This document shows, in pieces, positions 1 to 10,589 of a stretch of DNA of 64,000 nt (position 1 is the first letter of the stretch; each line of letters opens with the position of its first letter). Source of the DNA: Agroathelia rolfsii. Lineage: Eukaryota > Basidiomycota > Agaricomycetes > Amylocorticiales > Amylocorticiaceae. The DNA lies in contig JABRWF010000001.1 of the NCBI GenBank assembly GCA_018343915.1, positions 62,001 through 126,000 on the forward strand. Direction: 5' to 3'. The position numbers and the translations under genes are program-made. The notes beneath the pieces are model-generated. The model had not been told where the DNA came from and did not search any database. It saw only the letters and a program-made list of their open reading frames with translations.

Positions 1-147
1 GAGGGCTGTCACGGGTCACACTGGGCCCCGTACGCAAGAGGAACCATAGCCTGAGCTAACCTCCCTCGCACTATAGCGGCGACTTACGGTTGCGACTGCA
101 TCAACCCTCTCTAGTCTACCAACGCAAGGGCTTTTGAGCTTTACGCC

Positions 148-1384
148 ATGGCTGGTATAACCTCCTCGAATCCAATTACTTCTGTTTCTCAGGGACCCAC
201 CCATGCCCACGCTCACCTTCAACCCCAGCTCTTGACCCGTCTGCTCCTCGACTTGCGGGGAAAGCGCTTTTCGGTTGACCGAGAGACTATTATGAATCTG
301 CCGGAATCTGTGCTCCTCTGTTTGTTTCCAAATGGACTTGTACTCAGTCGTCAAAGCATGGCACTCTCGGATGGCGGCGGTGGTGAAGACGACGAAGAAG
401 ACCTTTATGCAGTCGACGTACGTGTCTTGTGCCATTCGTCACGGTGTTGGCACCTGAGTCGATGCAAAAAAAAAAAGGCTGATTAGAACATTCCGCATTG
501 CTTCTCTTAGTTTGACCCAGATTGCCTCGCCTTTGTTCTCCAATTCTTTAGGAATGCCAGCGATGCATTCTATGGCACCGCAAGCTCTCCAGGGCTTTAT
601 GCAGCTCAGCAACACCTGCTCGATGGACCAGTGCCTGAGCTGGGCGGCCCCCCGAACAATCAAAATCCGCTGTTAACTAAACAAGCTATCATTGTACTCC
701 GCGAAGAACTTGAATATTTTTCCATTCCGCCTAGGGACAGTAAAGCCGCAACCGATTCTCATGGGATCGCTAACGAAAACATGTTGACCGTGAAACGAGA
801 AGCAGGCCGGTTCTTGATGGAGTCCCGGAGTATCTTTACGGCCTTGCAAAGAAACATCAACAAGGAGAACAACGTTGCAGAACAGCATCTCATAGACATG
901 CTCTGCATGAGGTACCCAGTTATTCCTTCTCTCTAAAGTAGTTTTCTTATTCTAAGGACTCCAGCGGTTTTAATCCGGATGACAAGTGGGGATTCCGCGC
1001 CCTTGAGCCATCGAGGTGCTGCATTTCATCTATTGCGCTCGTCAAACTCAAGACAGGCATTATCCATCATCTGAATGCAGCTGAAGGCGAGGAGCCTGTG
1101 ACGATCGATTACGCGCAGATGCAGACTGCTCAGAAATTACTTCTGTTTTGGAGAAAGCCTGCCGTAAGCCTGATCTTTTTTTATTTGTAGCCTAATGTTA
1201 AATATGTTCCTTTACAGAGAAAGTGCTGGTGGGATGGCATTGATGTCCAACTCGATCTGGGAGAAGAGGCACTCACACCCGTCAAGTTATGGGCAAGACG
1301 AGTATGGACACTAGAACTTAGTCTGGTAGGTTTCTACAGCCGCTCGTTGACCCAAAAATTATTAATTCTTTTCAACAGGTGTGA
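148..1384 (+). CDS. WHI2: WHI2-like BTB/POZ-fold stress-response regulator
   Basis: Four or five exons read by hand: 148-417, 511-911, 965-1163, 1218-1325, and a last exon holding only the final Val codon and TGA (1379-1384). The N-terminal half is a BTB/POZ (KCTD-like) fold with LDLRGKRFSVDRETIM, then FDPDCLAFVLQFFR across the first splice junction. The C-terminal half contains KWGFRALEPSRCC and ends WARRVWTLELSLV, which I recall as the typical end of the fungal Whi2 family. Whi2 works with Psr-type phosphatases in the general stress response and restrains TORC1 on amino-acid limitation; that is family knowledge, not visible here. ATG 148 is the first ATG of the open frame. If the last intron is not spliced, the frame runs on with an unconserved tail. 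The family call is fairly sure; the exact 3' end is slightly less so. Confidence 0.85.
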
Positions 1385-1710
1385 AACCAGGAATTGGGTT
1401 GACAATATTTGCTCACTTTCTTTCCCTTACGTAGTCACCGATCATATGCACAACCATGACCGATTTTGTCTTATATTCCTCAGATACCCCTTTAAGTCAC
1501 GTTTTCTCAATGCCACTTCGGATTGCCTTTTTGTCATTATCTACGTCTGGATAACTCTCAATTGATTTTATTTCTTTATAGAACTTGAAAACTCTATAAT
1601 GTGCAATATTGTTGATACAATGCCAGTAAGATGGAATATGCGACATAATCACTAAAAAAGCACCTACTTTATTTCCCGATCGTATATCCACTATCTGAGA
1701 TGAATGAATA
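1385..1710. other. Spacer between convergent genes
   Basis: AT-rich sequence between the 3' ends of the WHI2-like gene and the PNKP gene. Only short unconserved ORFs are present. I see no RNA gene or repeat. Confidence 0.6.
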
Positions 1711-3648
1711 TCAGTCGTTGAAAGATGATGATCCCTTATCTGCTACAGAAAGCCACATGTTCCATCGCCGCCTTTCCTCTTCCGTTCCATTGAACGCCCA
1801 GTTAACTTTCACAATACTATGAAACCCTTCTAAAACGTTCGGTTCTTCAAATTCTTTCTGATATGTATGGTATGCAATCGCCGGAATGATTTGCTGCGGA
1901 AGATAAAGTTGATATGATAACAAAAGGCGTTGGCGAGAGATGAAGTATACTAACCTTCGAATCAGCTGACGAAGCAGGCATGACGTATGCACGATAAAGG
2001 TTATTATGCCACGCCAGAGCGGCAGAGCCAGCGAAATGAAAGCATCTGGAAACGACATAGAAGTATTGGATTAGTGGAACGCTCAGAAACTATGTAATGT
2101 GACCAACCTGATCGGAACATTCATTTTGGTAGCTAAATCAACATAAGGTTTACGTGTCGCTCTATTCCTATTTGTATTATCTTACACAACTGCGTCAGTC
2201 AATTAGCAACAGAGAGCATGAGACCAGCCTTATACCGATTACACAGCTTTTACCATCGCTGAGGGCCTGCTCAGCAAGGAGTAGGCATTTTGCACGTGTC
2301 TTGAGAATGTCCTGATTCACGTGAACGTAGCCCGCTGGCGAGAAATGGTGTTTATAAAAAGATGATTTACCCAAGGCTGGTCTGCCAACGAATAAAACAA
2401 TCTCCTGTTGTGTGGAATCGATGCTTATCGACTCCATAGCGGGCACTGTTTCTGGCACTTTGGCTTTATTAACTTGCAGTGATCACAGAAGAGCAAACAG
2501 ATATACATACATTGTGGCAAATGACAAACATTGAATCCAGATAGCTGATATTTTTCTGATGGCTTCCCCAAAAAGTATTCCTAGTATGACATAAATATCC
2601 CATGTTGGATAAATACCGAAAAACGTCACCTCGGGTGTAAAAAAACGCAATCCTATGTTGAGCGCCCACTTGCGGTCGCTAGAGGAATGGTCACCTTCGC
2701 GACCTGCTGCGTCTCCCACATAGAAACTCGACTTTTCATCTGTCCGTTGCTGTCAACCTCTGAGAAGGCTATCATAAGATGAAATTAAACCAATTGTTAT
2801 TCCATCCATCTCAAATATCCTTTTGAGCTCGTACCACATGCCAGGCATGGGCTTACGAAAACCGTCCTCGGCTATAGCAGCGAGGATTCGAAAGGGAACT
2901 GCGGGAATCTAGGAGTATCGATAACGTCGATTATTAGCGTATAAGATGTACTGTAAACTATGGATACGCACAGTAGCAGCAATCTGATGTACTTTCTTTT
3001 TCCAGATGTTGAGAGTCTCCGATTTCAGTTTCTGGTTTGTTATGATTACAATTGAGAATCTAAACGAATACGCGTAAGATGGGGCCTGGCATGATATACA
3101 AGCAAATGTTACCCTTTTTCATGGGCTGATTTCAGCCATGTAGGCATCTCAGAATGCCACCATCCCCAGTCAGTATTATTCCATGACTCTCCTTTTTTTC
3201 TGGATCGTATAAGAGTACCATCAAGATCAAAAGCCGCAACCTTTGGCAGGTTTACCGGACTAAGATTTGTTCCATGAAGACAAGTGCGGTTATACCCAAG
3301 CGCAGGATTATGCCATTGAAAATTGGATGCAACTGTCACCGTTGATGCCGAAGATGAGTCTGTGATTCGGCCCTGCGTGAAGAAAGGATGGATATCTGTC
3401 GCAAAGTGAGAATACTGGGTTAGTATATGTACTGGTGTGAGACAAACATAAGCAAACGTTTTGTTTTCTTGGATTTATCATTAGATGGCAGTGGTTCTGG
3501 GCTATACTCCCTCTTTGCGGGAGTACTTGTACTGGAAGTAGTGGCGGTAGTTTCTGAGTGATCGTAAGTTAATAAAACAGGGTTCGAGTTGACTGGTGGG
3601 ATGATAGCACTGCGACTTACTTGTAATGGTGTTTGTCCTTTTTGACAT
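1711..3648 (-). CDS. Bifunctional polynucleotide 3'-phosphatase / 5'-kinase (PNKP)
   Basis: DNA end-processing enzyme: it removes 3'-phosphates and phosphorylates 5'-OH ends before ligation. The HAD phosphatase domain comes first, with FDLDGTLI (catalytic Asp-x-Asp) near 3225, then WGWWHSEMPTWLK, VIITNQ, GFRKPMPGMW and FYVGDAAGRE. The kinase domain follows, with P-loop GRPALGKSSF near 2375, GYVHVNQDILKT, and DNTNRNRATRKPY across an intron; the protein ends VNWAFNGTEEERRRWNMW. At least eight introns can be placed by eye, for example 3554-3620 after a 28-nt first exon (MSKRTNTIT). The splice junction between the N-terminal exon and IHPFFTQGRI (about 3370-3460) is not resolved. No FHA domain is visible N-terminally, only a short basic stretch, as expected for fungal Pnk1-type enzymes. 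It is divergent from the CRAL-TRIO gene across about 500 bp. Confidence 0.9.
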
Positions 3649-4156
3649 TTCTCTAGTCGATAAAATTACTATACGGAATTTAGAGGTAATATTTGAAGCG
3701 GAGACCGTCGTGGTAACTGACAGAATTCGAAATGCCATAGTGAGCTACCGTACCTCAAACCGTCGGGAGTCGGGGAAACTAAACGCTCAGCATGCTGTAT
3801 TTCACGTGATCGAATTAATGCTTTGGTTTTTCTTATTTGTTTGACGTTCAACCATTACCATATCGTAGGTGGGCAAAGATGCTCATTAAATAATTACTCT
3901 GTAGATGTCTGCACCAAATCACTGTGAGGATAGAATACGTTAAATTGTGCCGATGGTTATGGGTTGCCCGGTGAGCGTGGATGATGGGTCTAATTGTGCT
4001 TACGTCCTAACACTGGCAAGTGTGTGATGAGCTTGATGATCATTGCGTCCGGCAAGACATGCACGGAACGTTGCAGACAACCAAGACCTCTTAGACTCGT
4101 TTTACCGTACAAAACGCCAGTTCAAACTGTAGCACGACTCAGCCTGTAACCTCGGC
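3649..4156. other. Divergent intergenic region PNKP / CRAL-TRIO
   Basis: Shared upstream region of two divergent genes. Apart from the TCACGTGA octamer I see no repeat or gene. Short ORFs here are shadows of the first PNKP exon or are unconserved. Confidence 0.6.
3802..3809. promoter_or_regulatory. TCACGTGA palindrome in divergent promoter
   Basis: A perfect 8-bp palindrome with an E-box core (CACGTG), 154 bp upstream of the PNKP start and about 350 bp upstream of the CRAL-TRIO start. The same octamer occurs in the Roadblock/delta-COP promoter at 60640-60647. It matches the consensus of Cbf1-like bHLH factors; binding is inferred. Confidence 0.4.
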
Positions 4157-5442
4157 ATGGCACCCACCAGCGACGTCTTGACCAGTCCCGCGCCTGGAAC
4201 CCAAGTCAAACCGGCCTATGAATATACGCCCGAGCAACAGGCAGACATCGATTCATTACGAGAGGTATGCATCAACGCTCGGGGATTTAGCTAGTAGTAC
4301 ACTGAAGTGTTCTTTTAGTATTCACACAGTATTTTGCTGTCCGAGTCAGATCCCTATTACCCTTGGGAAAGGCGATGGCTAGCAAAAGAAGATACAATAC
4401 AACGGTGCGCAAAATGATCTCTTCATATATATAATCGCTCATGCATTGTATTTGCCATTGCTCAGATATATGCGTGCGGCAAAGTGGAAGCTTGAAGACG
4501 GCAAAAAGCGAATCAAGGGAACCATGGAGTGGAGACGGGAATATAAACCAGACCTCATCCCACCCGATGAAGTCTGCATTGAAGGCGAGACGGGAAAAAT
4601 GTGATTTGATTTATTGCACTATTCATTCCCATTTCCCATACTCATTGCGCGTAGCATCCTATCAGGATTCGACAATGACGGACGACCCATCTTGTACATG
4701 CGCCCTGGCCGTGAAAACACAGAGACCTCACCGCGACAAGTAAGGTATCTGGTGTACTGCCTGTAAGGACTTATTCACTACACACCATCACTGTTGAATC
4801 TTGACCTTTGTATGCCAGAGAACGTGCCAAAGACTTTATGCCACTGGGCCAACAGTCACTTGTCATTATTGTCGATTATGCTAGTGTCACCCTACGCACG
4901 AATCCATCTATTGCCGTCGCGCGTAAGGTGCTGACCATACTACAACAGCATTATGTGGAAACGTTGGGGCGTGCTCTAGTCGTTAACCTACCATATATAT
5001 TAAACTTTTTCTACAAGGGCATCAGTCCCTTCTTAGATCCGGTGACGAGAGACAAGGTATGTCGGACACAATTGGCAACCGAGTGGTTATTAACTACGGT
5101 TGCGACAGATGCGCTTTAACCCAAATCTCCTAGAGCTTATACCTTCCGAACAGCTCGACGCACAATTTGGAGGTGCATATGAATTCAAGTTCGATTTTGA
5201 GACGTACTGGAGGCAGATTAATGAGTGAGCATTTCTTTGTTTATCGATTATGGTGACAGCCGTTGACTGATAGACTTGCTCTGGAAGACATTGCAGGATT
5301 GCGGCTGACGGAAGCAGAGTGGATGAGGATTTGCCATCAAGTGCACCTGGCAAGACGACAATTGAGCACTTATAGATGTAAGCAATTACTAGTAGTGTTT
5401 CCTCTACAGTATGCACGCAACCATTCAGTTGCAATAGTATAG
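4157..5442 (+). CDS. CRAL-TRIO (SEC14-like) lipid-transfer protein
   Basis: Seven exons starting MAPTSDVLTSPAPGTQ. The CRAL-TRIO N-terminal helix region (YYPWERRWLAKEDTIQRYMRAAKW, split by an intron) is followed by the lipid-binding lobe: GFDNDGRPILYMRPGREN, VRYLVYCLERAKDF, SLVIIVDYASV, TLGRALVVNLPYILNFFYKG and PFLDPVTRDKMRFN, then a short tail. Introns placed: 4265-4318, 4405-4465, 4601-4654, 4763-4818, 5056-5108 and one after 5224. Family members move phosphatidylinositol or related lipids between membranes; the exact ligand cannot be read. The C-terminus is ambiguous: either the frame runs to TAG at 5440-5442, or a small last intron shifts the stop to about 5447. The gene ends only about 20 bp before a MITE, which may lie in its 3' UTR. 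Confidence 0.88.
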
Positions 5443-5463
5443 TATAGACATTAGCCTGAGAAT

Positions 5464-5602
5464 CTCAAGCCCGTTTTCGCAAACACGCACAAAACCTTGC
5501 GCTATCGCGCTCGTAGTGTAGTCTCTGGAATCTGACGGTCCGAATCGGTCCGGCTTTGTTTATGTGTTGTCGGTTTTGTGCGTTTCGCGAAAAGGGCTTG
5601 AG
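5464..5602. mobile_element. 139-bp MITE with ~32-bp TIRs and GAAT duplication
   Basis: The left end CTCAAGCCCGTTTTCGCAAA pairs with the right end, whose reverse complement begins CTCAAGCCCTTTTCGCGAAA; both continue to GCACAAAACC. The arms are about 32 bp with a few indels. A 4-bp GAAT lies immediately outside each end (5460-5463 and 5603-5606), consistent with a target-site duplication. The core is about 75 bp, non-coding, with a small internal repeat (GGTCCG twice). It has no coding capacity, so it is non-autonomous; the superfamily is not assigned. Confidence 0.75.
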
Positions 5603-5612
5603 GAATAGAATA

Positions 5613-6611
5613 TGGCCTATGGAGGAGCCGCTTTCATAGCGTCACCAATAACCGGCTAGTACTGATGCACCCATCACTTCGACCACCTGCCTCTAGGCTC
5701 TACGTCTGGCCCATTGATGTGGTTCAATCAAATAAAAATGGATCCACATGTTTCTCATCATGACCGAGATGCATCTCAAACGATATACCATCCTTTACAA
5801 CGCTGCGAAGCTCAAGTATTGTGTATAATGAAAGCACTGACAACGCCACAGTGACCGGTCGTCAGGCATACAAGCAAGTATCTGCCGTCCTCCAAATCTT
5901 TCATCAAGAACAGTTATCCATCCCCAACTTTCTGCACAATCTGCTTGGTGGCAACCCAGTTGTAGATTGTATGCTCGATGATGAAGATCTCTCAATGCGA
6001 AGAGAGCTCTTTACCAATGGTCATCTCACTATCCTCCTCCAGCTGCTCTACAAACCACCTCAGCCTCTGAAAAGGTCAAAATAAAATAAAATAAAATAAA
6101 AACTGCAGAAGAATCAAGGCCTGCCAGACTGCCATTTGCCGATGGGCCCTTGATCCTTTAGTCGATATCACGGCACGAGAACTGGAAACGCTATCTCAGC
6201 ATCTTACTTCGACCAGTACCTGCAATCACAACACAGTCGCATCGGTTCAGCAGTGCCTCGACAATGTCAATTTGCCATCCATAGGGCATGAGAGTGGTCT
6301 TTATCAGGCAAGCAGACTTGATGAGTTCACGTAGATCTGGGTTGTCCCCGGTCTAACCGCTGAAGCAGACAAATCTTCGCTCGCTGACACCACTCTCTGA
6401 AAATTCCAAAATTCATATCATAAACAATTTTTTGCTGGTGGATCTAACATGGTATTATAGTATTTTAAGAAGTAAATTATTTTATAGTACAAGGTATTTC
6501 AGATGAAAGTTGGTTGTTGATCAAACAGACATAGCATTCACGGTTAGAGGTATGGCGAAAAAGCGCTCAGTCCCACGCGGCCCCCTATGAAAGTGGCTCC
6601 TCCATAGGCCA
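5613..6611. repeat. 27-bp inverted repeat pair bracketing a decayed ORF
   Basis: TGGCCTATGGAGGAGCCGCT and the next seven bases (5613-5639) recur inverted at 6585-6611 with a single mismatch. The two copies enclose 945 bp that contain the ORF remnant at 5821-6334. They could be the termini of an old element or two copies of a short repeat. No target-site duplication was convincing. Confidence 0.5.
5821..6334 (+). pseudogene. Remnant of an unrecognised, probably transposon-borne ORF
   Basis: Two coding-like segments join through a good small intron. Exon 1 runs to 6074 (RQAYKQVSAVLQIFHQEQLS ... LLQLLYKPPQPLKR). The intron 6075-6108 is mostly an AAAAT repeat and ends CTGCAG. Exon 2 runs 6109-6334 (KACQTAICRWALDPLVDITA, then RELETLSQHL) and stops at TAG. 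There is no in-frame ATG at the start. The helix-rich style recalls N-terminal regions of uncharacterised multi-copy Agaricomycete ORFs, but I cannot name a family. It lies in a repeat-rich patch inside a 27-bp inverted repeat pair, so I take it as a mobile-element relic and not a host gene. Confidence 0.45.
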
Positions 6612-6776
6612 AATTCCTCTGCGGAAGCAGGCAAAGACATCAGCACACACAAACAAAAGAAAATGCCGGGCCGCGCCATCCGCGAAGAGGCTTGGGAGGT
6701 CAGGCCGGCGCTGCGAAGGCAAGGAAGCAAGTATCACTCTGGTTATTTATAAGTAACAACCAAAAATATATATATA

Positions 6777-7118
6777 GTTTTACAATAATATTTACTTTGG
6801 GTATAATCTTATGTAATACTAGTGTTTTTACATTAAGTAAAAACCTAGGATTTACATTGGTTTTTATATTAAGTAAACCAATAAGTAAATATAGCAACTT
6901 GAGCTAAAGTAAAATCAGTAGTTTTACCCAAAGTAGAATTTCTGACATTTTTACTCAGGGTAAAGCTATTGTATTTACCAGAAAATTTACTCTAGGTAAA
7001 ACCATTCAGGGTAAAACTGTTGTATTTACTATAAAATTTACTCTAGGTAAAACCATTAGTAAAACTATAAGTAAAAACCATCCGTGGTTTTACTCCGAGT
7101 AAAACCGAAAGTTTTACA
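6777..7118. repeat. Left subterminal GTAAAA / TTTTAC motif cluster
   Basis: About 23 copies of GTAAA or TTTAC in both orientations within about 340 bp, often extended to GGTAAAACC or AGTAAAAACC. In CACTA elements, clustered short subterminal repeats bind an element-encoded protein; the same role here is inference. Confidence 0.75.
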
Positions 7119-7133
7119 TAATCGCCCCGATTA

Positions 7134-7240
7134 GGTCGCCTAGGTGCCTACATCGCCTAGTAGTGGTCGCCTGGGTGCCTACATCACCTAGTATACATCA
7201 CCTAGTAGTGGTCGCCAGGGTGCCTACATTGCCCAGTAGT
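7134..7240. repeat. 31-bp tandem repeat next to left subterminal cluster
   Basis: Three units begin with GGTCGCC at 7134, 7165 and 7210 and run through (A/G)GGTGCCTACAT.GCC.AGTAGT. The middle unit is 45 bp because of an internal 14-bp duplication. The mirror copy is at about 16993-17099. Confidence 0.75.
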
Positions 7241-8171
7241 GAGTGCCCTACTTACATCTCCAAAGGTGCTCAGAGAAAAATTCACATTGCCCAAGCAATC
7301 TAGTCTATTTACTAATCACCAGTCAGGCGATCCAATCCATTCACTAATCACCAGCCAGATGCTTAGTCAGGCAACTCAGTTTAGTAACAAGTTGCTATTT
7401 GCATATTGAATGAGGCAATCCATCCTGGTTCCCTTACCGTTTAGATGCCTAATCATTAATTTAATCTCTTTTATTATATAGAGGGCCAGTGCACCTAACA
7501 CTATCTACAAGGCTATATAGCTAAACTAAACCACCACCTCCTTCCGCCTGATGAACTTCAAATTGTTTGAAGGTTCTTATCTAGTGCACAAATCATAGGC
7601 GATGTACTACTACTTAAGACAATACATGAGAGCAACCATTGATCTGAGGAATGTTAGCGCAGAATCCAGCTGTTGGAAGAGGTCCTTGGGGCCTTCCAAA
7701 GGGGTCTAAGAGGAGCTGACACAAGTAATTGTTGTGGTACATGCGGCGACGTAATCGTCTTGGTCGAATTTTGCATCCAACTAATCACATACCTGAGTTT
7801 GGGGCATGGCATTTACATAATTGTAAGGGGATTAGGGCTTTATGGAAGTACAGCAAAAATGACGTATTATGGAACAAGAGTCATTGGCTATTTGAGCCAT
7901 TGCAATATTACAAATGTGTAAATAAATAAATAAAATGATATAGTTTGCTAGGTATCCCAATGAAAACTGCAGAAAATAGCATAACATACGCATTAATAAA
8001 AGACCAAGGTTGCAAAAGGGTTAGTTTATACCTTGGCAGGTTGGTTTCTACCGCGTCCAACTCCTTAAGCATCTGAATGGCCTGTGCAAGCCAATTTTAA
8101 TTTATTTTAATGCTGTCGGTTGCATCTTCAAGGGTATTGATTAAAAAATGGTGCAAGGCCTCTTTGTGCCT

Positions 8172-8423
8172 TTATTTTTTGTGTGAGTAGATAGTATGAT
8201 AAGAACACTGAGTAGAATACTCAGGATCATTCTCGTCAATTGGATCCTTTGGTAGAAATGAGTCTCTGGCCCTCAGTTTGTCGCGTAGTTCCTTTCTGTT
8301 CTTGATCTCGGCGGTATACTCCTCTACGCAATTAAAAATGAACACGAGAAGATAATCTCGCATAGTCATGTCTTGTTCAGTCATAGATGAAGACGACGAA
8401 GACAACCCGGATGATATAGACAT
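8172..8423 (-). pseudogene. Element ORF fragment, 83 codons (left copy)
   Basis: Opens MSISSGLSSSSSSMTEQDMT, then RDYLLVFIFNCVEEYTAEI and a charged stretch with two Lys/Arg-rich helices. The residue pattern and Ser-rich start look like the N-terminus of a protein, but the frame soon closes and no domain is recognised. It is identical to the right-arm copy. Confidence 0.35.
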
Positions 8424-9643
8424 GGTTGATATGAGTGAAGAAGGGAGTCAGGGTTAGAAAGCCAAGATAACTCGGATGAATTGACAACGATTGAGTGAAT
8501 GCTTTATGGTGTGATTACCCTGCATGGTTTAGATAGGAGAGAGACCATGGCACATATATGGAATAGTTATAGTTACCGCCACCTAATATTCTAATTACTA
8601 CTTCGAACCAGTGTAACGTGGCTCAAATCATAAGTAATTACCTACAAGTAGTACAAATAATGTGCTTCACCTAACGAAGCTAGAACTAGCTTTTGAGCAG
8701 CTCTATCCTGGTAGGGCTATTACGCCATTCCTAATTGCGTGGCCACCAGGATACAATCATGTACTTGGTCAAAGGGAATATATTGACCTGAGAAATAAAA
8801 CAATACTGGGTAAAAGGGGGTATGGAAAGTGCTTTCAGGTGTAGGAGTAGATCTATGCCGGGTCGCAACATCATCGCCAGAGGCACAGGGGTATGGTAGG
8901 AGCCATAAGGAATTTGCAAAATAAACGGTGAGGGGAAATATGAAAGGGGGTATGATGCAAAATGAGAAAAGAAGATGGAAAGGAGGAAAAGAAAAACAGA
9001 CAAGGAAACTATGTACAAACATCTAGTGTCATGGAAAGTTGTGAAAGGATGAGTGACCACAAAATGAGGTTATTGCACATACTGCAGAGCAAGCAGCCTG
9101 GTAAGGGAGATGAGAGTAAGTTAAGTAATGCCCTAGGATAGTGTATCAACATTTATTCATCTTACATATTGGATGGAATGGATAACTCACCACATGAACA
9201 CCACTCGGAGTGTCTTCGAATGGAAACAAAGCATATCTCCAATTAAAATACTGGAATAGACGTCAGAAGGGAGGAAGATGCGATGCGCAAGCCATTGAGC
9301 AGAAATCTGCTGCTCACAATGGCATCCGGAGCTTGAGATCTTAAGAGAACGTCATGATCCAGTTGTCGATACTGTTGATAGGTAACTAGCAAAGGGGTGA
9401 CAAAGTAAGAACCAGAAATCATGGAGTGAAAGCCATCAAGCAGCAATCCGCCGCTCGACATGGCCTCAGATTTCTAGGAGGGCACCATCCAGTTGTGGAT
9501 GCACAACTGGGAATGGCACCCATGCGTACCAGTGGTCGTCGTCAAAGAGCAACTCAAAGCAGCAAGGCCGAGTGATCATGATCACGCTGTCACGATTACT
9601 GTGACATATCACGGCGCAGTGATCGCCCCTATAGCGATAAAGA

Positions 9644-9878
9644 TCATGTGAGTTTTACTGAATCGGTAATATCTGACTCTTCTGCATCAGATCCATACTT
9701 TTCTTTCACTTCGGATCTAGAAAATTAGTGCATGAACAGGAATGTTCAATAAAGACATAGGCCAACATTTAGTAAGTTCTTCTCGCTCTTTCTTATATTG
9801 AAAAGCCTTGGCGTAGTGCTCGTTAATCGTCAATTGATGGATTTCGGAGACTTCATCAGACTCAGCGTCAGAGAGCAT
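9644..9878 (-). pseudogene. KRI1: Captured 5' fragment of KRI1 (left copy)
   Basis: Mirror copy of the right-arm fragment (14355-14589). It encodes MLSDAESDEVSEIHQLTINE, continues HYAKAFQYKKEREELTK, then across an intron LKEKYGSDAEESDITDSV, and stops. The body of Kri1 is absent. Confidence 0.75.
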
Positions 9879-10589
9879 GCTGAACAAGATACCGGGGACG
9901 CGGGTGCCCAACGCTAAGCGCCCGAGCCTATATTTATTCGAGTCAGCCCTACACACAACAGCTTCGTAGCCAACTATCACCATTGCGGGGTCGTTCCCGG
10001 TTGTGCATCCACAGCCGGACGATCTTCCGCCCTCTTGTCAACACGATGGTCCTCTGGTCTTAGCCAGGTTATCTTGTCGTCCCGGTCACGGATCGTGGCC
10101 GACCGGCGTTGATGACTTGGTGGTGGTTGTTTTTAGCGGCGGATCGCTGCTCTAACAACTATTCGTCAAGACTGTTGTTGTCTTCCCATCTCTTGCTTTT
10201 TACTATTAATATTCTCCGCTCCCGGCTGTGCATTCACAGCTGGACAACCTTCTGCTCCATTGTCATCAACACAATGATTCTCTGGCCTTAGCTAGGTCAT
10301 CTCGTCGTCCACGGCCATGGATCTCTTGCTTTCTATATCAATCTCCTCTGCTCTTAGCTGACCTGAATTCAACTGCTGGTTGACTACTCATCAGGGTTGT
10401 TTTTGTTTTTGTTTTTGTTTATTTCCGTTACTCGTTCTCCGACGACACACGATCCTAGCCGTGTGGTTGGGCTCAGCAGCCTCCAGCCAGGACATCTTTT
10501 AGAAACCTAACGTCTCATTATTCTCAGCCGTGGACCATAGTTGACCAGGCAGTACCAGGTTCAGGGCGCATATTACAGACTGGGTTATT

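Larger units (their letters stand above)
6735..10589. repeat. Left arm of the long inverted repeat (3,855 bp)
   Basis: Position x in this arm pairs with position 24233 minus x in the right arm, with no net insertion or deletion. All ORFs are mirrored with identical translations, for example 7673-7921 with 16312-16560, and 9717-9983 with 14250-14516. One substitution was seen in the terminal 30 bp (6758 versus 17475). Identity is lost exactly after TGGGTTATT at 10589. Confidence 0.95.

Noticed and set aside
16..435. 139-codon minus-strand ORF
   Set aside because: Antisense shadow of WHI2 exon 1, with no family-like pattern of its own.
7673..7929. Two overlapping ORFs of 66-82 codons in the arms
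   Set aside because: Competing frames, short, and no motif. A weak transposon-ORF resemblance upstream was too vague to support a family.
10109..10291. 60-codon ORF near the inner end of both arms
   Set aside because: Low-complexity Ser/Leu translation in sequence made of degenerate repeats (GGTCGTCGTC, CACAGCTGGAC). No support as a gene.
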